Assembly (NCBI GenBank): GCA_964250615.1
Contig: CAXUGM010000005.1
Source of the DNA: Blautia sp900556555
GTDB taxonomy: Bacteria; Bacillota; Clostridia; Lachnospirales; Lachnospiraceae
DNA length: 64,000 bases
Reading direction: 5' to 3' (one strand)
Position 1 is the first letter of the stretch. Every line of letters begins with the position of its first letter. Under the pieces are notes generated by a model. The model was given only the letters and a program-made list of their open reading frames with translations. It searched no databases and was not told where the DNA came from. This document shows, piece after piece, positions 53,511 to 62,233 of the stretch. A program made the position numbers and the translations under genes.

Positions 53511-54820
53511 CGTTCCTGTCTCTCCTTTTCTATTTCTGCTAAAATTTCTGTTTTATATTGCTCCTCAAGATTTTTTTCTTCTCTTTTGATAAATTTCTCT
53601 GACTCCCTGCATAAGCGGTCAAAATCTCTGTTTTCTTCTGTTTCTTCTGAATTTTCCATGAATCCCTGGATTTCCAGTGCTGCCCGTTTTGCAAAAACAA
53701 GACTCTCCAGAAGCGAATTGCTTGCCAGACGGTTCCTGCCATGAACTCCATTACAACTGGTCTCTCCCACTGCATACAAGCGTTCCATGGTTGTACGGCT
53801 GTTGGAATTTACATGAATCCCTCCCATGAAATAATGCTGGGCAGGGAGTACAGGAATCCACTCTTTTGTCACATCATAGCCTTCTTCCAGGCACCGTTTA
53901 TAAATGTTCGGAAAATGACCTAAAATCGTTTCTTCCCCCAGGCAGCTCATATCCAGCCACACATGAGAAGTACTATCCTTTTCCATCTGCTGGTGTATTT
54001 TTTCTGTAAGGATATCACGGGGCAAAACCTCATTTGCAAACCGTTCTCCATGGACATCATATAATTTTCCACCCTCGCCTCTTACTGACTCAGAAATCAA
54101 GAAACGTCTCCCCGGCTTCTTGGAATACAGCGTTGTAGGATGAATCTGTATATAATCGATATTCTCTAATTTTATACCATGATGCATGGCAATGGCAAGT
54201 GCATCTCCTGTCAAATGTGGATAATTTGTAGAATGTTCATACAGTCCACCGATTCCTCCACTTGCCAGCATGGTATAATCTGCCTGAATGGCTAAAAGCT
54301 CCCCGTTTTCGTCTCTTGCCATGACACCAATACAGGTATTGTCCTCCTCTATCAGATCCACCATGGTTGTTTTCTCCAGAATACGGATATTTTTTCTGTT
54401 TTTTACAGCATATAAAAGTTTGCTTGTGATTTCTTCCCCTGTGATATCTTTATGGAATAAAATCCTTGGTTTTGAATGGCATCCCTCTCTTGTGTAATCG
54501 AGCTCCCCGTCTTTGGTTGCAAAGTCCACCCCTAATGCAATCAGTTCTTCAATGACCTGTCTGGAAGAACGAATCATAATATCCACAGATTCTTTTCTGT
54601 TTTCATAGTGCCCTGCTTTCAGAGTATCTTCCATAAAACTGTCGTAATCATCCTCGTCCCTTTGCACGCAGATTCCTCCCTGTGCCAGATAGGAGTCACT
54701 ATGTTCTGCCACATCCTTGGTAAGCATCAGGATTTCATATTTTTCCGGAATATGAAGTGCTGCGAACAATCCACTGGCACCTGTGCCTACAATGATAATG
54801 TCTGTTGTTTCTGTTTTCAC
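53507..54820 (-). CDS. nadB: L-aspartate oxidase
   Basis: 437 residues from a GTG with GGAGG ahead. FAD enzyme of the succinate dehydrogenase/fumarate reductase family that makes iminoaspartate, using fumarate as acceptor in anaerobes. Seen are the dinucleotide motif VGTGASGLFAAL near residue 11, SDSYLAQGGI, REGCHSKPRILFHKDITG-like region near 126, and catalytic SVRGEGGKLYD and VGETSCNGVHGRNRLASNSL near 340-358. It is shorter than E. coli NadB (540) because the C-terminal helical domain is reduced, which is usual in this group. Confidence 0.95.
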   Translation of the reverse strand: MKTETTDIIIVGTGASGLFAALHIPEKYEILMLTKDVAEHSDSYLAQGGICVQRDEDDYDSFMEDTLKAGHYENRKESVDIMIRSSRQVIEELIALGVDFATKDGELDYTREGCHSKPRILFHKDITGEEITSKLLYAVKNRKNIRILEKTTMVDLIEEDNTCIGVMARDENGELLAIQADYTMLASGGIGGLYEHSTNYPHLTGDALAIAMHHGIKLENIDYIQIHPTTLYSKKPGRRFLISESVRGEGGKLYDVHGERFANEVLPRDILTEKIHQQMEKDSTSHVWLDMSCLGEETILGHFPNIYKRCLEEGYDVTKEWIPVLPAQHYFMGGIHVNSNSRTTMERLYAVGETSCNGVHGRNRLASNSLLESLVFAKRAALEIQGFMENSEETEENRDFDRLCRESEKFIKREEKNLEEQYKTEILAEIEKERQER

Positions 54821-54830
54821 GGTTTTCCTC

Positions 54831-55739
54831 CTACTCTGCCAGCTCCAGCATATGTTCCAGTGATGCCTCTGCCTGCTTTCTCACTTCTTCTGAAAGAAGA
54901 ACTTCCTGTTTCTCATCTCTCAGACAATCTCTTACCTTCTCTAAGGTCACTTTTTTCATATCCATGCAGCACTGCTGCTCCATCACAGGATAAAATTTCT
55001 TATCAGGACATCTTTTTTCCAGTTCATACAGAACACCTGATTCTGTTCCAATGAGAAAGCTGTCCTTAGAAGACCCACAGGCATACTCTATGATTCCGGC
55101 TGTGCTTCCCACATAATCTGCCTCTCCTGTCACATCAGAAGTACACTCCGGATGTACCAGAAGTTTACTTTCCGGGTGCCGTTCTTTTGCCTGCTTTATC
55201 ATTTCCACGGTAATTTCTCTATGTACAGGACAGTACCCCTGATTCCTGATAATATTCTTCTCCGGCACCTGTTCTGCCACATAGGCTGCAAGGTTTCCGT
55301 CAGGAATAAAGAAAATATTCTTATTCGGAAGATTTTTTACAATTTTTACTGCATTTGATGATGTCACACACACATCTGAAATGGTTTTTAATTCCGCAGT
55401 AGAATTAATGTAACATACAACAGCCAGATCCTCGTATTTTCCCCTCATTTCCTCCACTTTTTCCCTGGTCGCCATATGTGCCATAGGACAATCTGCTTCA
55501 TAATCAGGAAGCAGCACCTTCTTCCCAGGATTCAGGATTTTTGCACTTTCCCCCATGAAAGCAACCCCGGCAAAGACGATTATTTCTGCCTCTGTATCCC
55601 TGGCTTTCTTACTCAGATAATAAGAATCTCCTACATAATCAGCGATTTCCTGCACTTCCCCTGGCACATAATAATGGGCCAGAATGACCGCATTTTTTTC
55701 TTTTCTCAGCTTTTCTATCTCATCTTTTACAGATAACAT
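54831..55739 (-). CDS. nadA: Quinolinate synthase
   Basis: 302 residues. It joins iminoaspartate and dihydroxyacetone phosphate to quinolinate on a [4Fe-4S] cluster. The three cluster cysteines are in VVCYINSTAE near 107, HPECTSDV near 193 and MEQQCCMDMKK near 270; AHYYVPGEVQEIAD and GVAFMGESAKIL are also typical. The ATG has GGGAGG ahead, and this is the first gene of the nadABC-niaR unit. Confidence 0.96.
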   Translation of the reverse strand: MLSVKDEIEKLRKEKNAVILAHYYVPGEVQEIADYVGDSYYLSKKARDTEAEIIVFAGVAFMGESAKILNPGKKVLLPDYEADCPMAHMATREKVEEMRGKYEDLAVVCYINSTAELKTISDVCVTSSNAVKIVKNLPNKNIFFIPDGNLAAYVAEQVPEKNIIRNQGYCPVHREITVEMIKQAKERHPESKLLVHPECTSDVTGEADYVGSTAGIIEYACGSSKDSFLIGTESGVLYELEKRCPDKKFYPVMEQQCCMDMKKVTLEKVRDCLRDEKQEVLLSEEVRKQAEASLEHMLELAE

Positions 55740-55773
55740 ATTTTTTTCCTCCCATTGACGGCATTTGAGAGTC

Positions 55774-55802
55774 ATTATACAACAGTTTTTTACATATGAC
55801 AA
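55774..55802 (-). promoter_or_regulatory. Sigma-A promoter of the nadA operon
   Basis: On the minus strand TTGTCA, 17 bases, TATAAT. TGTC-rich sequence on and above the -35 (TGTCAAATTATGTGTCTTGTCA, in parts) could be the NiaR site; I cannot confirm its consensus. Confidence 0.75.
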
Positions 55803-55861
55803 GACACATAATTTGACAGTAATTTCATTCTTTTTTTACAGAAACCTGTCCTTTTTACAAC

Positions 55862-55898
55862 AAAAAAACAGATGTTTCATCCTCAAACAAAACATCTG
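55862..55898 (-). terminator. Terminator after the ferredoxin gene
   Basis: A 9-bp stem CAGATGTTT/AAACATCTG (55869-55877 with 55890-55898), followed on the minus strand by seven T. It separates the ferredoxin from nadA. Confidence 0.85.
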
Positions 55899-55929
55899 CT
55901 TTCCCTAATTCTCTTATATTCTCTAATTC

Positions 55930-56316
55930 TTATGCTTCTACAACTTCCAGTACGTCTGCAGGACATGCTTTTGCACAGATACCGCATGCGATACATTTTG
56001 TTGTAACCGGTGAATCTTCTGCTTTTACCATAACACCAAATGGACAGGCTTCCACACATTTTCCGCATCCTGTACATTTTTTCTTATTGATCATGTAAAC
56101 GCCTTTTGCATTCTGTGTGATTGCACCTTCTGGACAGGCAGCAGCACATTTACCACACTGTACACAAACCATTGGTTTTGGTTCGCCTTTTTTCTCTACA
56201 ATCTGAATGCAAGATTTGTCTGGATCAAACTCTTTATAAAAGCTTTCGGAACAGGCTCTTACGCATTCCAGACATGCCATACATTTTGCACCTTTAACAA
56301 CTTTTAATTTTTTCAT
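55930..56316 (-). CDS. 4Fe-4S polyferredoxin, CooF/HycB-like
   Basis: 128 residues with four CxxCxxCxxxC motifs: CMACLECVRAC near 13, CVQCGKCAAAC near 52, CTGCGKCVEAC near 80 and CIACGICAKAC near 104. That is the pattern of electron-transfer subunits of CO dehydrogenase, formate dehydrogenase or aldehyde oxidoreductases. Its catalytic partner is normally next to it; here its neighbours are nadA and darA, so it seems to be a free-standing carrier. Its own terminator and RBS (GGAGGATTTATA) are clear. Confidence 0.85.
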   Translation of the reverse strand: MKKLKVVKGAKCMACLECVRACSESFYKEFDPDKSCIQIVEKKGEPKPMVCVQCGKCAAACPEGAITQNAKGVYMINKKKCTGCGKCVEACPFGVMVKAEDSPVTTKCIACGICAKACPADVLEVVEA

Positions 56317-56432
56317 TATAAATCCTCCGCCTTTGTAATAATGATTCCATGTTTACAGCCCGTAAACATTCTGATTCTATCACCTTATAATTTTACCATC
56401 ATCTCACAAATTTCACAAGGAGTATTTTTCAA

Positions 56433-56771
56433 TCAAAGCTTCAGGAACTGCTCCACATTGACAATAAATACCGTAGCACCGCCTACATCAATGGTAACCG
56501 GAGGTGCCGCATATCCAAGAACCGGGCCTTTGCTTCCTGCAGAATATGTGGGATTAATCATGACTTCTTTTCTTCTTGCACATTCTTCTTTGATAATCTG
56601 CAAAACCGTATCAACCTTCTCATCCTCAGTACCGATCATCAGGGTTGCATTTCCTTTTCGCAGGAAACCACCTGTACTGGAAAGTTTTGTGACACTGATT
56701 TTCTCCTTATTCAGTCTTTCTATTACGAATCCTTCGTCTTCTTTTCTCACAATGGCAAAAATCATCTTCAT
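56433..56771 (-). CDS. darA: Cyclic-di-AMP receptor protein DarA (PstA)
   Basis: 112 residues of the PII-like DarA family: MKMIFAIVRKEDEGFVIERL at the start, the T-loop region LSSTGGFLRKGNATLMIG near 26-43, and VGGATVFIVNVEQF at the end. The trimer binds c-di-AMP between subunits; partners are largely unknown. In Firmicutes it is often near tmk and holB, which are not here. The start is the ATG after AAGGAGG; a longer frame has no site. Confidence 0.85.
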   Translation of the reverse strand: MKMIFAIVRKEDEGFVIERLNKEKISVTKLSSTGGFLRKGNATLMIGTEDEKVDTVLQIIKEECARRKEVMINPTYSAGSKGPVLGYAAPPVTIDVGGATVFIVNVEQFLKL

Positions 56772-56884
56772 AATTTTATTCCTCCTTTTTCTGCTTTCCG
56801 GCAGAATCTGTCTATGTGACATTATACCATAGAATATTTGATTTTCCAAGACTTTATCGTGCTAAAGTTTCGGAAAATATCAGC

Positions 56885-56934
56885 AAAAAAAAAGCCAATG
56901 TTCACTCTGTTTCAGAGCAATACATTCGCTTTTT
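56885..56934 (-). terminator. Terminator after tRNA-Gly
   Basis: A long, slightly imperfect hairpin (56893-56909 with 56913-56930), followed on the minus strand by nine T. It lies right after the tRNA gene. Confidence 0.75.
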
Positions 56935-56949
56935 GGAGAAATAAGAAAA

Positions 56950-57022
56950 AGCGCGAGACGGGACTCGAACCCGCGGCCTCGACCTTGGCAAGGTCGCGCT
57001 CCACCAACTGAGCCACTCGCGC
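56950..57022 (-). tRNA. tRNA-Gly (anticodon GCC)
   Basis: 73 bases including U73. Acceptor stem GCGCGAG/CTCGCGC, D-arm with AGTTGGTGGA, anticodon stem CGACC/GGTCG around the loop TTGCCAA (anticodon GCC), and T-arm GCGGG-TTCGAGT-CCCGT. U73 is normal for glycine tRNAs. No CCA is encoded; it must be added by the CCA-adding enzyme. Confidence 0.96.
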
Positions 57023-57134
57023 ATTTATGTTCTGTCGAACACAAGTAATAATATACTACATGAATCTCTTCTTGTCAACACTTAATTTAATTTTTTTCAA
57101 ACTTTTCTTTTCATACCCTTTTCTTTTCATCAAG

Positions 57135-57171
57135 GTACACCGGAAATATGACGCATAAACTTCCGGTGTAC
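57135..57171. terminator. Hairpin after the GntR-ABC operon
   Basis: A perfect 11-bp stem GTACACCGGAA (57135-57145) with its complement at 57161-57171 and a 15-base loop, just after the permease stop. Minus-strand U content downstream is poor, so its strength as terminator is uncertain. Confidence 0.5.
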
Positions 57172-57187
57172 TCTGATCTAATACCCC

Positions 57188-58030
57188 TTATTCCAGGTTC
57201 AGTTTTCTTGACAAAATATATCTGCTTCCCAAAAAGAACAACACCGCAAGTGCCAGATTCCAGACAAAAGTGAATAAAAAGATGCTATTCTCTCCGCCTA
57301 TGAAACCTCCATTGACAGCAGCAGTCACAGACACGCTGCCTGTTGATGACCATCCCGGTACTGCAAACATAATAATCGTAGAAACAATAGATAAAATAAT
57401 ATTGATTCCGAAAAAGGATACCACTGCCCCAAGAATCTTATGTGTCTTAAACAGGCTTCCCAGACACATGGAAAACAGTACCAGCATGGTATAGCATCCG
57501 AAAAACTGTGCCAGAACTGTGAGAATCAGTAAAATCATGAACACCTGGTTCTGCATTCCATAAGCCCCGGCCAGGATACTGAAAAATTCACACACGACAT
57601 TTTTGAATGGTTCAAAAGTCTGTTTGAACAGCACCAGCATCATTATAGAAGCCACAACAAAAACCGCATCAATGACAATCCATGCCCAGGAGACCAGGAT
57701 TTTAGACCACATTATTTTCGCGGGTGATACTGGTAATGTGTGGGTGAGATAGCCTTCATCAGAAAACAGGTTCTTATGGAACCGGGCAGCCAGATAAACG
57801 CCAGTCACGACCATAATAGCCATAATAAAAAATACATAGATAAGAGTATAGATGCCGGATACAATCCCGTATGCTTCTGTAACAGAACCTGTTAAAGTAT
57901 CCCCATACTTGGAAAGCCCAAAAGCAATCCCTATACGCCCAATCAAGGTATAGGCCAGCAAAATCCCATGAAGAATCAAAAGTAATCCAGAAACTGACTT
58001 CCAATCATATTTCAACAATTTTTTTAGCAT
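57188..58030 (-). CDS. ABC transporter permease of a GntR-regulated operon
   Basis: 280 residues with six hydrophobic segments, beginning LLKYDWKSVSGLLLILHGILLAYTL and including an SDEGYLTHTLPVSPAKI-like cytoplasmic loop near residue 90, a feature of ABC-2-type permeases such as those of the Ytr/BcrB group. Substrate is unknown; relatives are linked to cell-wall antibiotic stress or bacitracin-type resistance. The start overlaps the ATPase stop by seven bases. Confidence 0.8.
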   Translation of the reverse strand: MLKKLLKYDWKSVSGLLLILHGILLAYTLIGRIGIAFGLSKYGDTLTGSVTEAYGIVSGIYTLIYVFFIMAIMVVTGVYLAARFHKNLFSDEGYLTHTLPVSPAKIMWSKILVSWAWIVIDAVFVVASIMMLVLFKQTFEPFKNVVCEFFSILAGAYGMQNQVFMILLILTVLAQFFGCYTMLVLFSMCLGSLFKTHKILGAVVSFFGINIILSIVSTIIMFAVPGWSSTGSVSVTAAVNGGFIGGENSIFLFTFVWNLALAVLFFLGSRYILSRKLNLE

Positions 58031-58722
58031 TTGAATACCTCCCTGAATAATGTATCTACAGATTTTCCCTGATTAAAGCGGATGTTTTCCACGCTGTCAA
58101 CCATGCGGATGTGCCCATTCTGAATAAATACTACTTCATCTAAAATATTTTCCACATCGGAAATCAGATGTGTGGAAATAAGAATCGTTGCATTTTCATC
58201 ATAATTATTAATGATTGTGGAAAGAATATAATCCCTGGCCGCTGGGTCCACCCCTGCAATGGGCTCATCCAGGCAATACAAACGTGCTCTCCTGCTCATA
58301 ACCAGAATAAGCTGGACTTTTTCTTTTGTTCCCTTTGACATGGTGCGGAGACAGTCAGAAGGATTGATGTTCAGGCGTTGCAGCATATCGAAAGCCCGGC
58401 TTCTGTCAAAGTCCTCATAAAAATCAGAAAAATATTCTATCATATCACTGACCTTCATCCAGGAATTCAGATAGGTACGCTCAGGAAGATAGGATACGAT
58501 TTTCTTTGTTTCAATACCCGGAGTCATTCCATTCACCAGAATGTGTCCTTCTGTTGGAACAAGAAGGCCGTTTAATAACTTGATCAACGTCGTCTTTCCA
58601 CTGCCATTTGGCCCTAAAAGTCCGATGATTTTCCCGCTTTCCAGAGAAATATTTACTTTGTCCAGTGCTGTTTTATTTCCGTAACGCTTGGTAAGATTCC
58701 TGCATTCTAAAATAGGTTTCAT
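58024..58722 (-). CDS. ABC transporter ATP-binding protein of a GntR-regulated operon
   Basis: 232 residues: Walker A GPNGSGKTT near 37, a signature altered to TMSKGTKEKVQ (the usual LSGGQ is changed, as in YtrB/BcrA-like proteins), Walker B LYCLDEPIAGVD, and H-loop ISTHL. It drives the permease encoded next and is overlapped by the GntR gene by four bases (ATGA), so all three are coupled. Confidence 0.88.
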   Translation of the reverse strand: MKPILECRNLTKRYGNKTALDKVNISLESGKIIGLLGPNGSGKTTLIKLLNGLLVPTEGHILVNGMTPGIETKKIVSYLPERTYLNSWMKVSDMIEYFSDFYEDFDRSRAFDMLQRLNINPSDCLRTMSKGTKEKVQLILVMSRRARLYCLDEPIAGVDPAARDYILSTIINNYDENATILISTHLISDVENILDEVVFIQNGHIRMVDSVENIRFNQGKSVDTLFREVFKC

Positions 58723-59093
58723 GACAACTCCTCCTCTCTTCTCATCTTTTCAATAAGCTGAATGGTAGATTCCTTTGTAAATCCAATGTGTTCCATTTTT
58801 TCCAGAAATTCCTTAATCTGTATGGATGCCAGGTCTTCTTTTGTTTTTTCTATCATTGCTAAATCCTCCGTAATAAATCGTCCGCTGGTTCTTTGGCTAA
58901 ACAAAAGGCCGGTACGTTCCAGTTCGGAAAGAGCCTTCTGCATGGTATTTGGGTTCACGCCTGCCTCCTGTGCCAGATCCCGCACGGAAGGAAGCTTCGC
59001 TCCCGGAGCATAAATACCGGATATGATATCCATGGTAATCCGTTCCATTATCTGAGCATAGATAGGCCGCTCAGAATTCAGGTTCCATGACAT
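58719..59093 (-). CDS. GntR-family (YtrA subgroup) transcriptional repressor
   Basis: 124 residues: winged helix PIYAQIMERITMDIISGIYAPGAKLPSVRDLAQ-type domain (residues about 10-75; recognition helix VNPNTMQKALSELERTG) and a short C-terminal helical tail. This is YtrA architecture, made for controlling its own ABC transporter operon. The start chosen has GGAGG eight bases ahead; a GTG three codons earlier overlaps the site. A 10-bp perfect inverted repeat lies just upstream. Confidence 0.9.
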   Translation of the reverse strand: MSWNLNSERPIYAQIMERITMDIISGIYAPGAKLPSVRDLAQEAGVNPNTMQKALSELERTGLLFSQRTSGRFITEDLAMIEKTKEDLASIQIKEFLEKMEHIGFTKESTIQLIEKMRREEELS

Positions 59094-59119
59094 GTAATGC
59101 ACCTCCTGTTGTATGATTG

Positions 59120-59151
59120 TATTATTGTACTACTTGCTTAATACAATAATA
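59120..59151. promoter_or_regulatory. Likely GntR/YtrA operator
   Basis: TATTATTGTA (59120-59129) and its exact complement TACAATAATA (59142-59151) with a 12-base spacer, 27-58 bases before the GntR start codon. Self-repression is the likely role. The nitroreductase start lies about 100 bases away on the other side. Confidence 0.75.
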
Positions 59152-59196
59152 TATCCATTTACAGAAATTGTCAATAGAAATTTTAGAAAATAAACA

Positions 59197-59224
59197 TTGC
59201 AATTCAAAAATTCTATGCTACAAT
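59197..59224 (+). promoter_or_regulatory. Sigma-A promoter of the nitroreductase gene
   Basis: TTGCAA, 16 bases, TACAAT, about 30 bases before the ATG. The spacer is one base short of ideal. Confidence 0.65.
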
Positions 59225-59254
59225 ATTGTTACGAAGAGAATAAAAGGTGAAAAT

Positions 59255-60019
59255 ATGAATTTATATGAAGCGATTTTTTCAAGAAAATCTGTGCGTAGTT
59301 ACGAAATGGAGGCTGTGAGCAATAGTCTTCTTCAAGAAATTCGGGATTTTTATTCTCAGATAGAAGGTCTGAATCCGGGAATCCGTACAGATATTTCGAT
59401 TATTGATAATACCACTGGAAAAAACAAAATAATGCACTTATTTGGAGTAAAAGCACCTTATTATATTGTGTTCTATTCTGAGGAAAAAGATCTGGCTCAG
59501 ATGAACGCCGGATACATCATGGAGCAGCTTTCACTGTTTCTGTGTACCAAAGGCTTGGGCACCTGTTTCCTGGGCAATGCGAAACCGAAATTGGGAAACC
59601 CGCATAAGGGAAACCTGAAGTTCATGATTACCATGGCATTTGGCAAAAGCAAAGGTGGATATACCAGAAAGGCAGTCGATGCAAGACGCATGGATTTAAA
59701 AGATTTGTGCGTTTATAAGGAAGTGCCCAGACAATGGATGAAACAGCTCCTGGAGGCTGCCCGTCTCGCACCTTCCAGTATGAACAGCCAGCCCTGGCGG
59801 TTTGTTGTATATGACAACCGTATCCATGTATTTGCGAAGAAACACAATATGAACCACCTGGGCAGATATGAAGAACTGAATTTTGGAATCATGTTTTCCC
59901 ATTTGATGGTGGTTGCCGAAGAATTATGGCTGGATGTGGATTTGATTCGTCTGGAAGATATCACCCACCGGAATTTTCCTAATAACCAATATGTACTCAG
60001 TGCAATATTAAGAACCTGA
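59255..60019 (+). CDS. Nitroreductase-family (TM1586-type) FMN protein
   Basis: 254 residues. FMN-contact motif SRKSVRSYE at residues 9-17 and the second conserved block LAPSSMNSQPWRF near 172-184; the half-and-half layout is the TM1586 nitroreductase subgroup, in which one chain mimics the usual dimer. These use NAD(P)H to reduce nitro compounds, quinones or other acceptors; the physiological substrate is unknown. The start has AAAAGGTGA ahead; a longer frame upstream overlaps the promoter. Confidence 0.85.
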   Translation: MNLYEAIFSRKSVRSYEMEAVSNSLLQEIRDFYSQIEGLNPGIRTDISIIDNTTGKNKIMHLFGVKAPYYIVFYSEEKDLAQMNAGYIMEQLSLFLCTKGLGTCFLGNAKPKLGNPHKGNLKFMITMAFGKSKGGYTRKAVDARRMDLKDLCVYKEVPRQWMKQLLEAARLAPSSMNSQPWRFVVYDNRIHVFAKKHNMNHLGRYEELNFGIMFSHLMVVAEELWLDVDLIRLEDITHRNFPNNQYVLSAILRT

Positions 60020-60065
60020 AAAGAATGGCTGCTACAGCAGCTATCCTCTCCAGGTTCTTTTCTTT
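60010..60065. terminator. Bidirectional terminator between nitroreductase and M20 genes
   Basis: Outer 9-bp stem AAGAACCTG (60010-60018) with its complement at 60051-60059, an inner GCTGCT/AGCAGC-type stem, then TTTTCTTTT on the plus strand. The stem begins within the last codons of the nitroreductase gene; the two genes converge. Confidence 0.75.
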
Positions 60066-61456
60066 TAAACACTCTTCTTTTTTTCCTGCATAAAATCCTG
60101 TTTTGCGTTCTCCAGGATTCCGGGATTTTCAAAAATCTCCCATATACTCGCAGCAAGAATTTTGGATGCTGCCATCATTCCTTTATGTGCTATAGAAGAC
60201 TTCCCCTGTGCTGTCACTGTCCAATGATGCAAAGGAGAGCCATTAGCATAACAATTCACCATAAATGCACTGCAAGGAAGTATCTGGCTTACATTTCCCA
60301 CATCTGTTGAAATCCCGGTCTTTCTCACAGATGCAAAATCCGGACTGGAGCAAATTGAAATCTCATTGTCAGGCTCATTCCCAAATGTCAGAAATTTTTT
60401 GGCATATACTAATTCTTCCTCACTGTAATGAAGCGGAAGAAACACATCCATATATTTTAAAATCAAACTATCTAATGTGGAATTTTTCAGCATACTGTCA
60501 TAAACACATTTTGTTTTGATTTCCACAGACGTATCTGTCATGAGTGCTGCACCTTGGGCAATCCGGTCTGTACGCTCCCGCAATGCCTGAGCCTGAGAGC
60601 CTTTCGGTGCCCGGATAGCATAGAGCAGCTGGGCATGTGACGGAACAATATTGGGAAGATTCCCACCAGCATCTAAATATGCGTAATGTATCCTCGCCTC
60701 GTCTATCATATGCTCCCTAAGATAGTTGACTCCTATATTCATCAGTTCACAGGCATCCAGGGCGCTTCTTCCAAGATGAGGTGCCTGGGAAGCGTGGGCA
60801 CTGGTTCCATGGAAGGTATAAACTACTCTCTGGTTTGCCAGAGACTGATTAAAAATTCCTGCCTGTGCATGAGGATGCCAGGAAAACGCTGCATCTATTC
60901 CTTGGAAAAAACCATTCTGTATCATCTTTGATTTCCCTGAAGCGTTCTCTTCTGCCGGACATCCGAAATATACAATGGTTCCCGGTAAATGATATTGCTC
61001 TAACAGTTCTTTCAGGAAAAGAGCTGCTCCCAAAAGCCCGGTTCCAAGAAGATTATGCCCGCATCCATGTCCCGGTGTATCCGGTCCGGCTCCATCCGGA
61101 TATTTCTGCCCTGGCTCATCTGCTTCCTGGCACATTCCCACCAGTGCATCATACTCCCCCAACAGTCCAATCACCGGACCACTGTTTCCAAAAGAAGCCT
61201 GAAAAGCTGTCGGAAGCTCTTCGCAGGGAACAGATACCGTAAAACCATGCTGTTCCAGTATTTCTTTTAAAAGTGTACAGGAACGCCGCTCCTCATATGC
61301 AGGTTCATGAAATTCCCAGACAGCATCCGAAGCAGAAGCTAAAAGAGGCATGTATTTCTCTGCTAACTGTTCTAATGCAAAGCATATCTGGCTGATATCT
61401 ACTCTCATGACATATTCATCCTTTCCGCTAAACTTATCTTCTGTTCTATTCTGCAT
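60065..61456 (-). CDS. M20-family amidohydrolase, AbgB-like
   Basis: About 463 residues. Zinc-site motifs are PGHGCGHNLLGT near residue 130, the Glu pair in GCPAEENASGKSKM near 175 and H in FSWHPHAQAG near 200; an insertion domain follows. AbgB/AmhX-type relatives split p-aminobenzoyl-glutamate or acyl-amino acids. No signal peptide is present. The ATG is close to the preceding gene end; a later ATG (61408) is an alternative start. It follows the amidase gene by seven bases. Confidence 0.82.
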   Translation of the reverse strand: MQNRTEDKFSGKDEYVMRVDISQICFALEQLAEKYMPLLASASDAVWEFHEPAYEERRSCTLLKEILEQHGFTVSVPCEELPTAFQASFGNSGPVIGLLGEYDALVGMCQEADEPGQKYPDGAGPDTPGHGCGHNLLGTGLLGAALFLKELLEQYHLPGTIVYFGCPAEENASGKSKMIQNGFFQGIDAAFSWHPHAQAGIFNQSLANQRVVYTFHGTSAHASQAPHLGRSALDACELMNIGVNYLREHMIDEARIHYAYLDAGGNLPNIVPSHAQLLYAIRAPKGSQAQALRERTDRIAQGAALMTDTSVEIKTKCVYDSMLKNSTLDSLILKYMDVFLPLHYSEEELVYAKKFLTFGNEPDNEISICSSPDFASVRKTGISTDVGNVSQILPCSAFMVNCYANGSPLHHWTVTAQGKSSIAHKGMMAASKILAASIWEIFENPGILENAKQDFMQEKKKSV

Positions 61457-61462
61457 CACACC

Positions 61463-62203
61463 TTAGGATGATTTCGATGCTTCCACTTCTTCATCTACTT
61501 TCTGAATCTGTATCTTCACATCATCCTTAAACTGCTCCCATGCATCCTGATTCTCCACATAGTATTTTGGACATATTTTGCCGGTAACATCATAGTGGCG
61601 GATAACATCCTGTTCTGTAAGGTTAAAACGCCAGCAGAGCCAGCCTGTCAGGCGTACCAGGGAAATATAAGTAGCATCTGTGAACTTTCCTGTTTCATCC
61701 ATATGGCAGCATTCAATGGACAAAGTATCTTCGTTTCTGGAATTTGATGCATAGGCAATCTCTGTACTTGGCACACACTGTACGATTTCCCCTTCATATC
61801 CCACTACAAAATGACTGCTTACTTTAGTCTCATGGCTGTCTTTCAAGCCCTGGAAATAATCCCGGTTATTCTTAGCCGTAGTTCCAGGATTTGCCGTATA
61901 ATGCACAACAATTCCTTTTACTTTTTCCAGAGGCGTACCCGGCCTGGAATATTCATTGACATCTAAAAGATCTACCTCAAAGGGAGGTGCTCCTACAAAA
62001 GAATCGTTCCGTTCCTCAAGAAGTTTTCTTTCTTTCCATTCATCTCTGACTTTACCTGTCACAAAAAAACCGGCTAGAACCGTAAGCACTGCCAGAAAAA
62101 ACATCATAATGTTGCGCCTTCTCCTGCGTCTCCGCATTTTTTTTCTTCGTTCTCTTCTGTTTTCAAAGTCCAGCTCTTCCTCGTATCTATCCCTTTTTCT
62201 CAT
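61463..62203 (-). CDS. Membrane-anchored N-acetylmuramoyl-L-alanine amidase (Amidase_2)
   Basis: 246 residues: a very basic N-terminus (RRERRKKMRRRRRRRN), one membrane helix IMMFFLAVLTVLAGFFV near 33-49, a short linker, and the Amidase_2 domain. Zinc ligands are likely His in IVVHYTANPG near 105, His in IECCHMD near 180, and the lower loop VTGKICPKYY. It would cut the amide bond between muramic acid and the stem peptide outside the membrane, in growth or cell separation. RBS AGGAAAGG precedes the ATG; a longer frame lies in the guaB terminator. Confidence 0.88.
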   Translation of the reverse strand: MRKRDRYEEELDFENRRERRKKMRRRRRRRNIMMFFLAVLTVLAGFFVTGKVRDEWKERKLLEERNDSFVGAPPFEVDLLDVNEYSRPGTPLEKVKGIVVHYTANPGTTAKNNRDYFQGLKDSHETKVSSHFVVGYEGEIVQCVPSTEIAYASNSRNEDTLSIECCHMDETGKFTDATYISLVRLTGWLCWRFNLTEQDVIRHYDVTGKICPKYYVENQDAWEQFKDDVKIQIQKVDEEVEASKSS

Positions 62204-62233
62204 CTTTTGTCCTTTCCTGAAAACCGGAGCTAG

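Noticed and set aside
57095..57131. Tandem CTTTTCTTTTCAT repeat downstream of the ABC permease
   Set aside because: Two copies only, in a low-complexity pyrimidine-rich stretch; no array or element structure.
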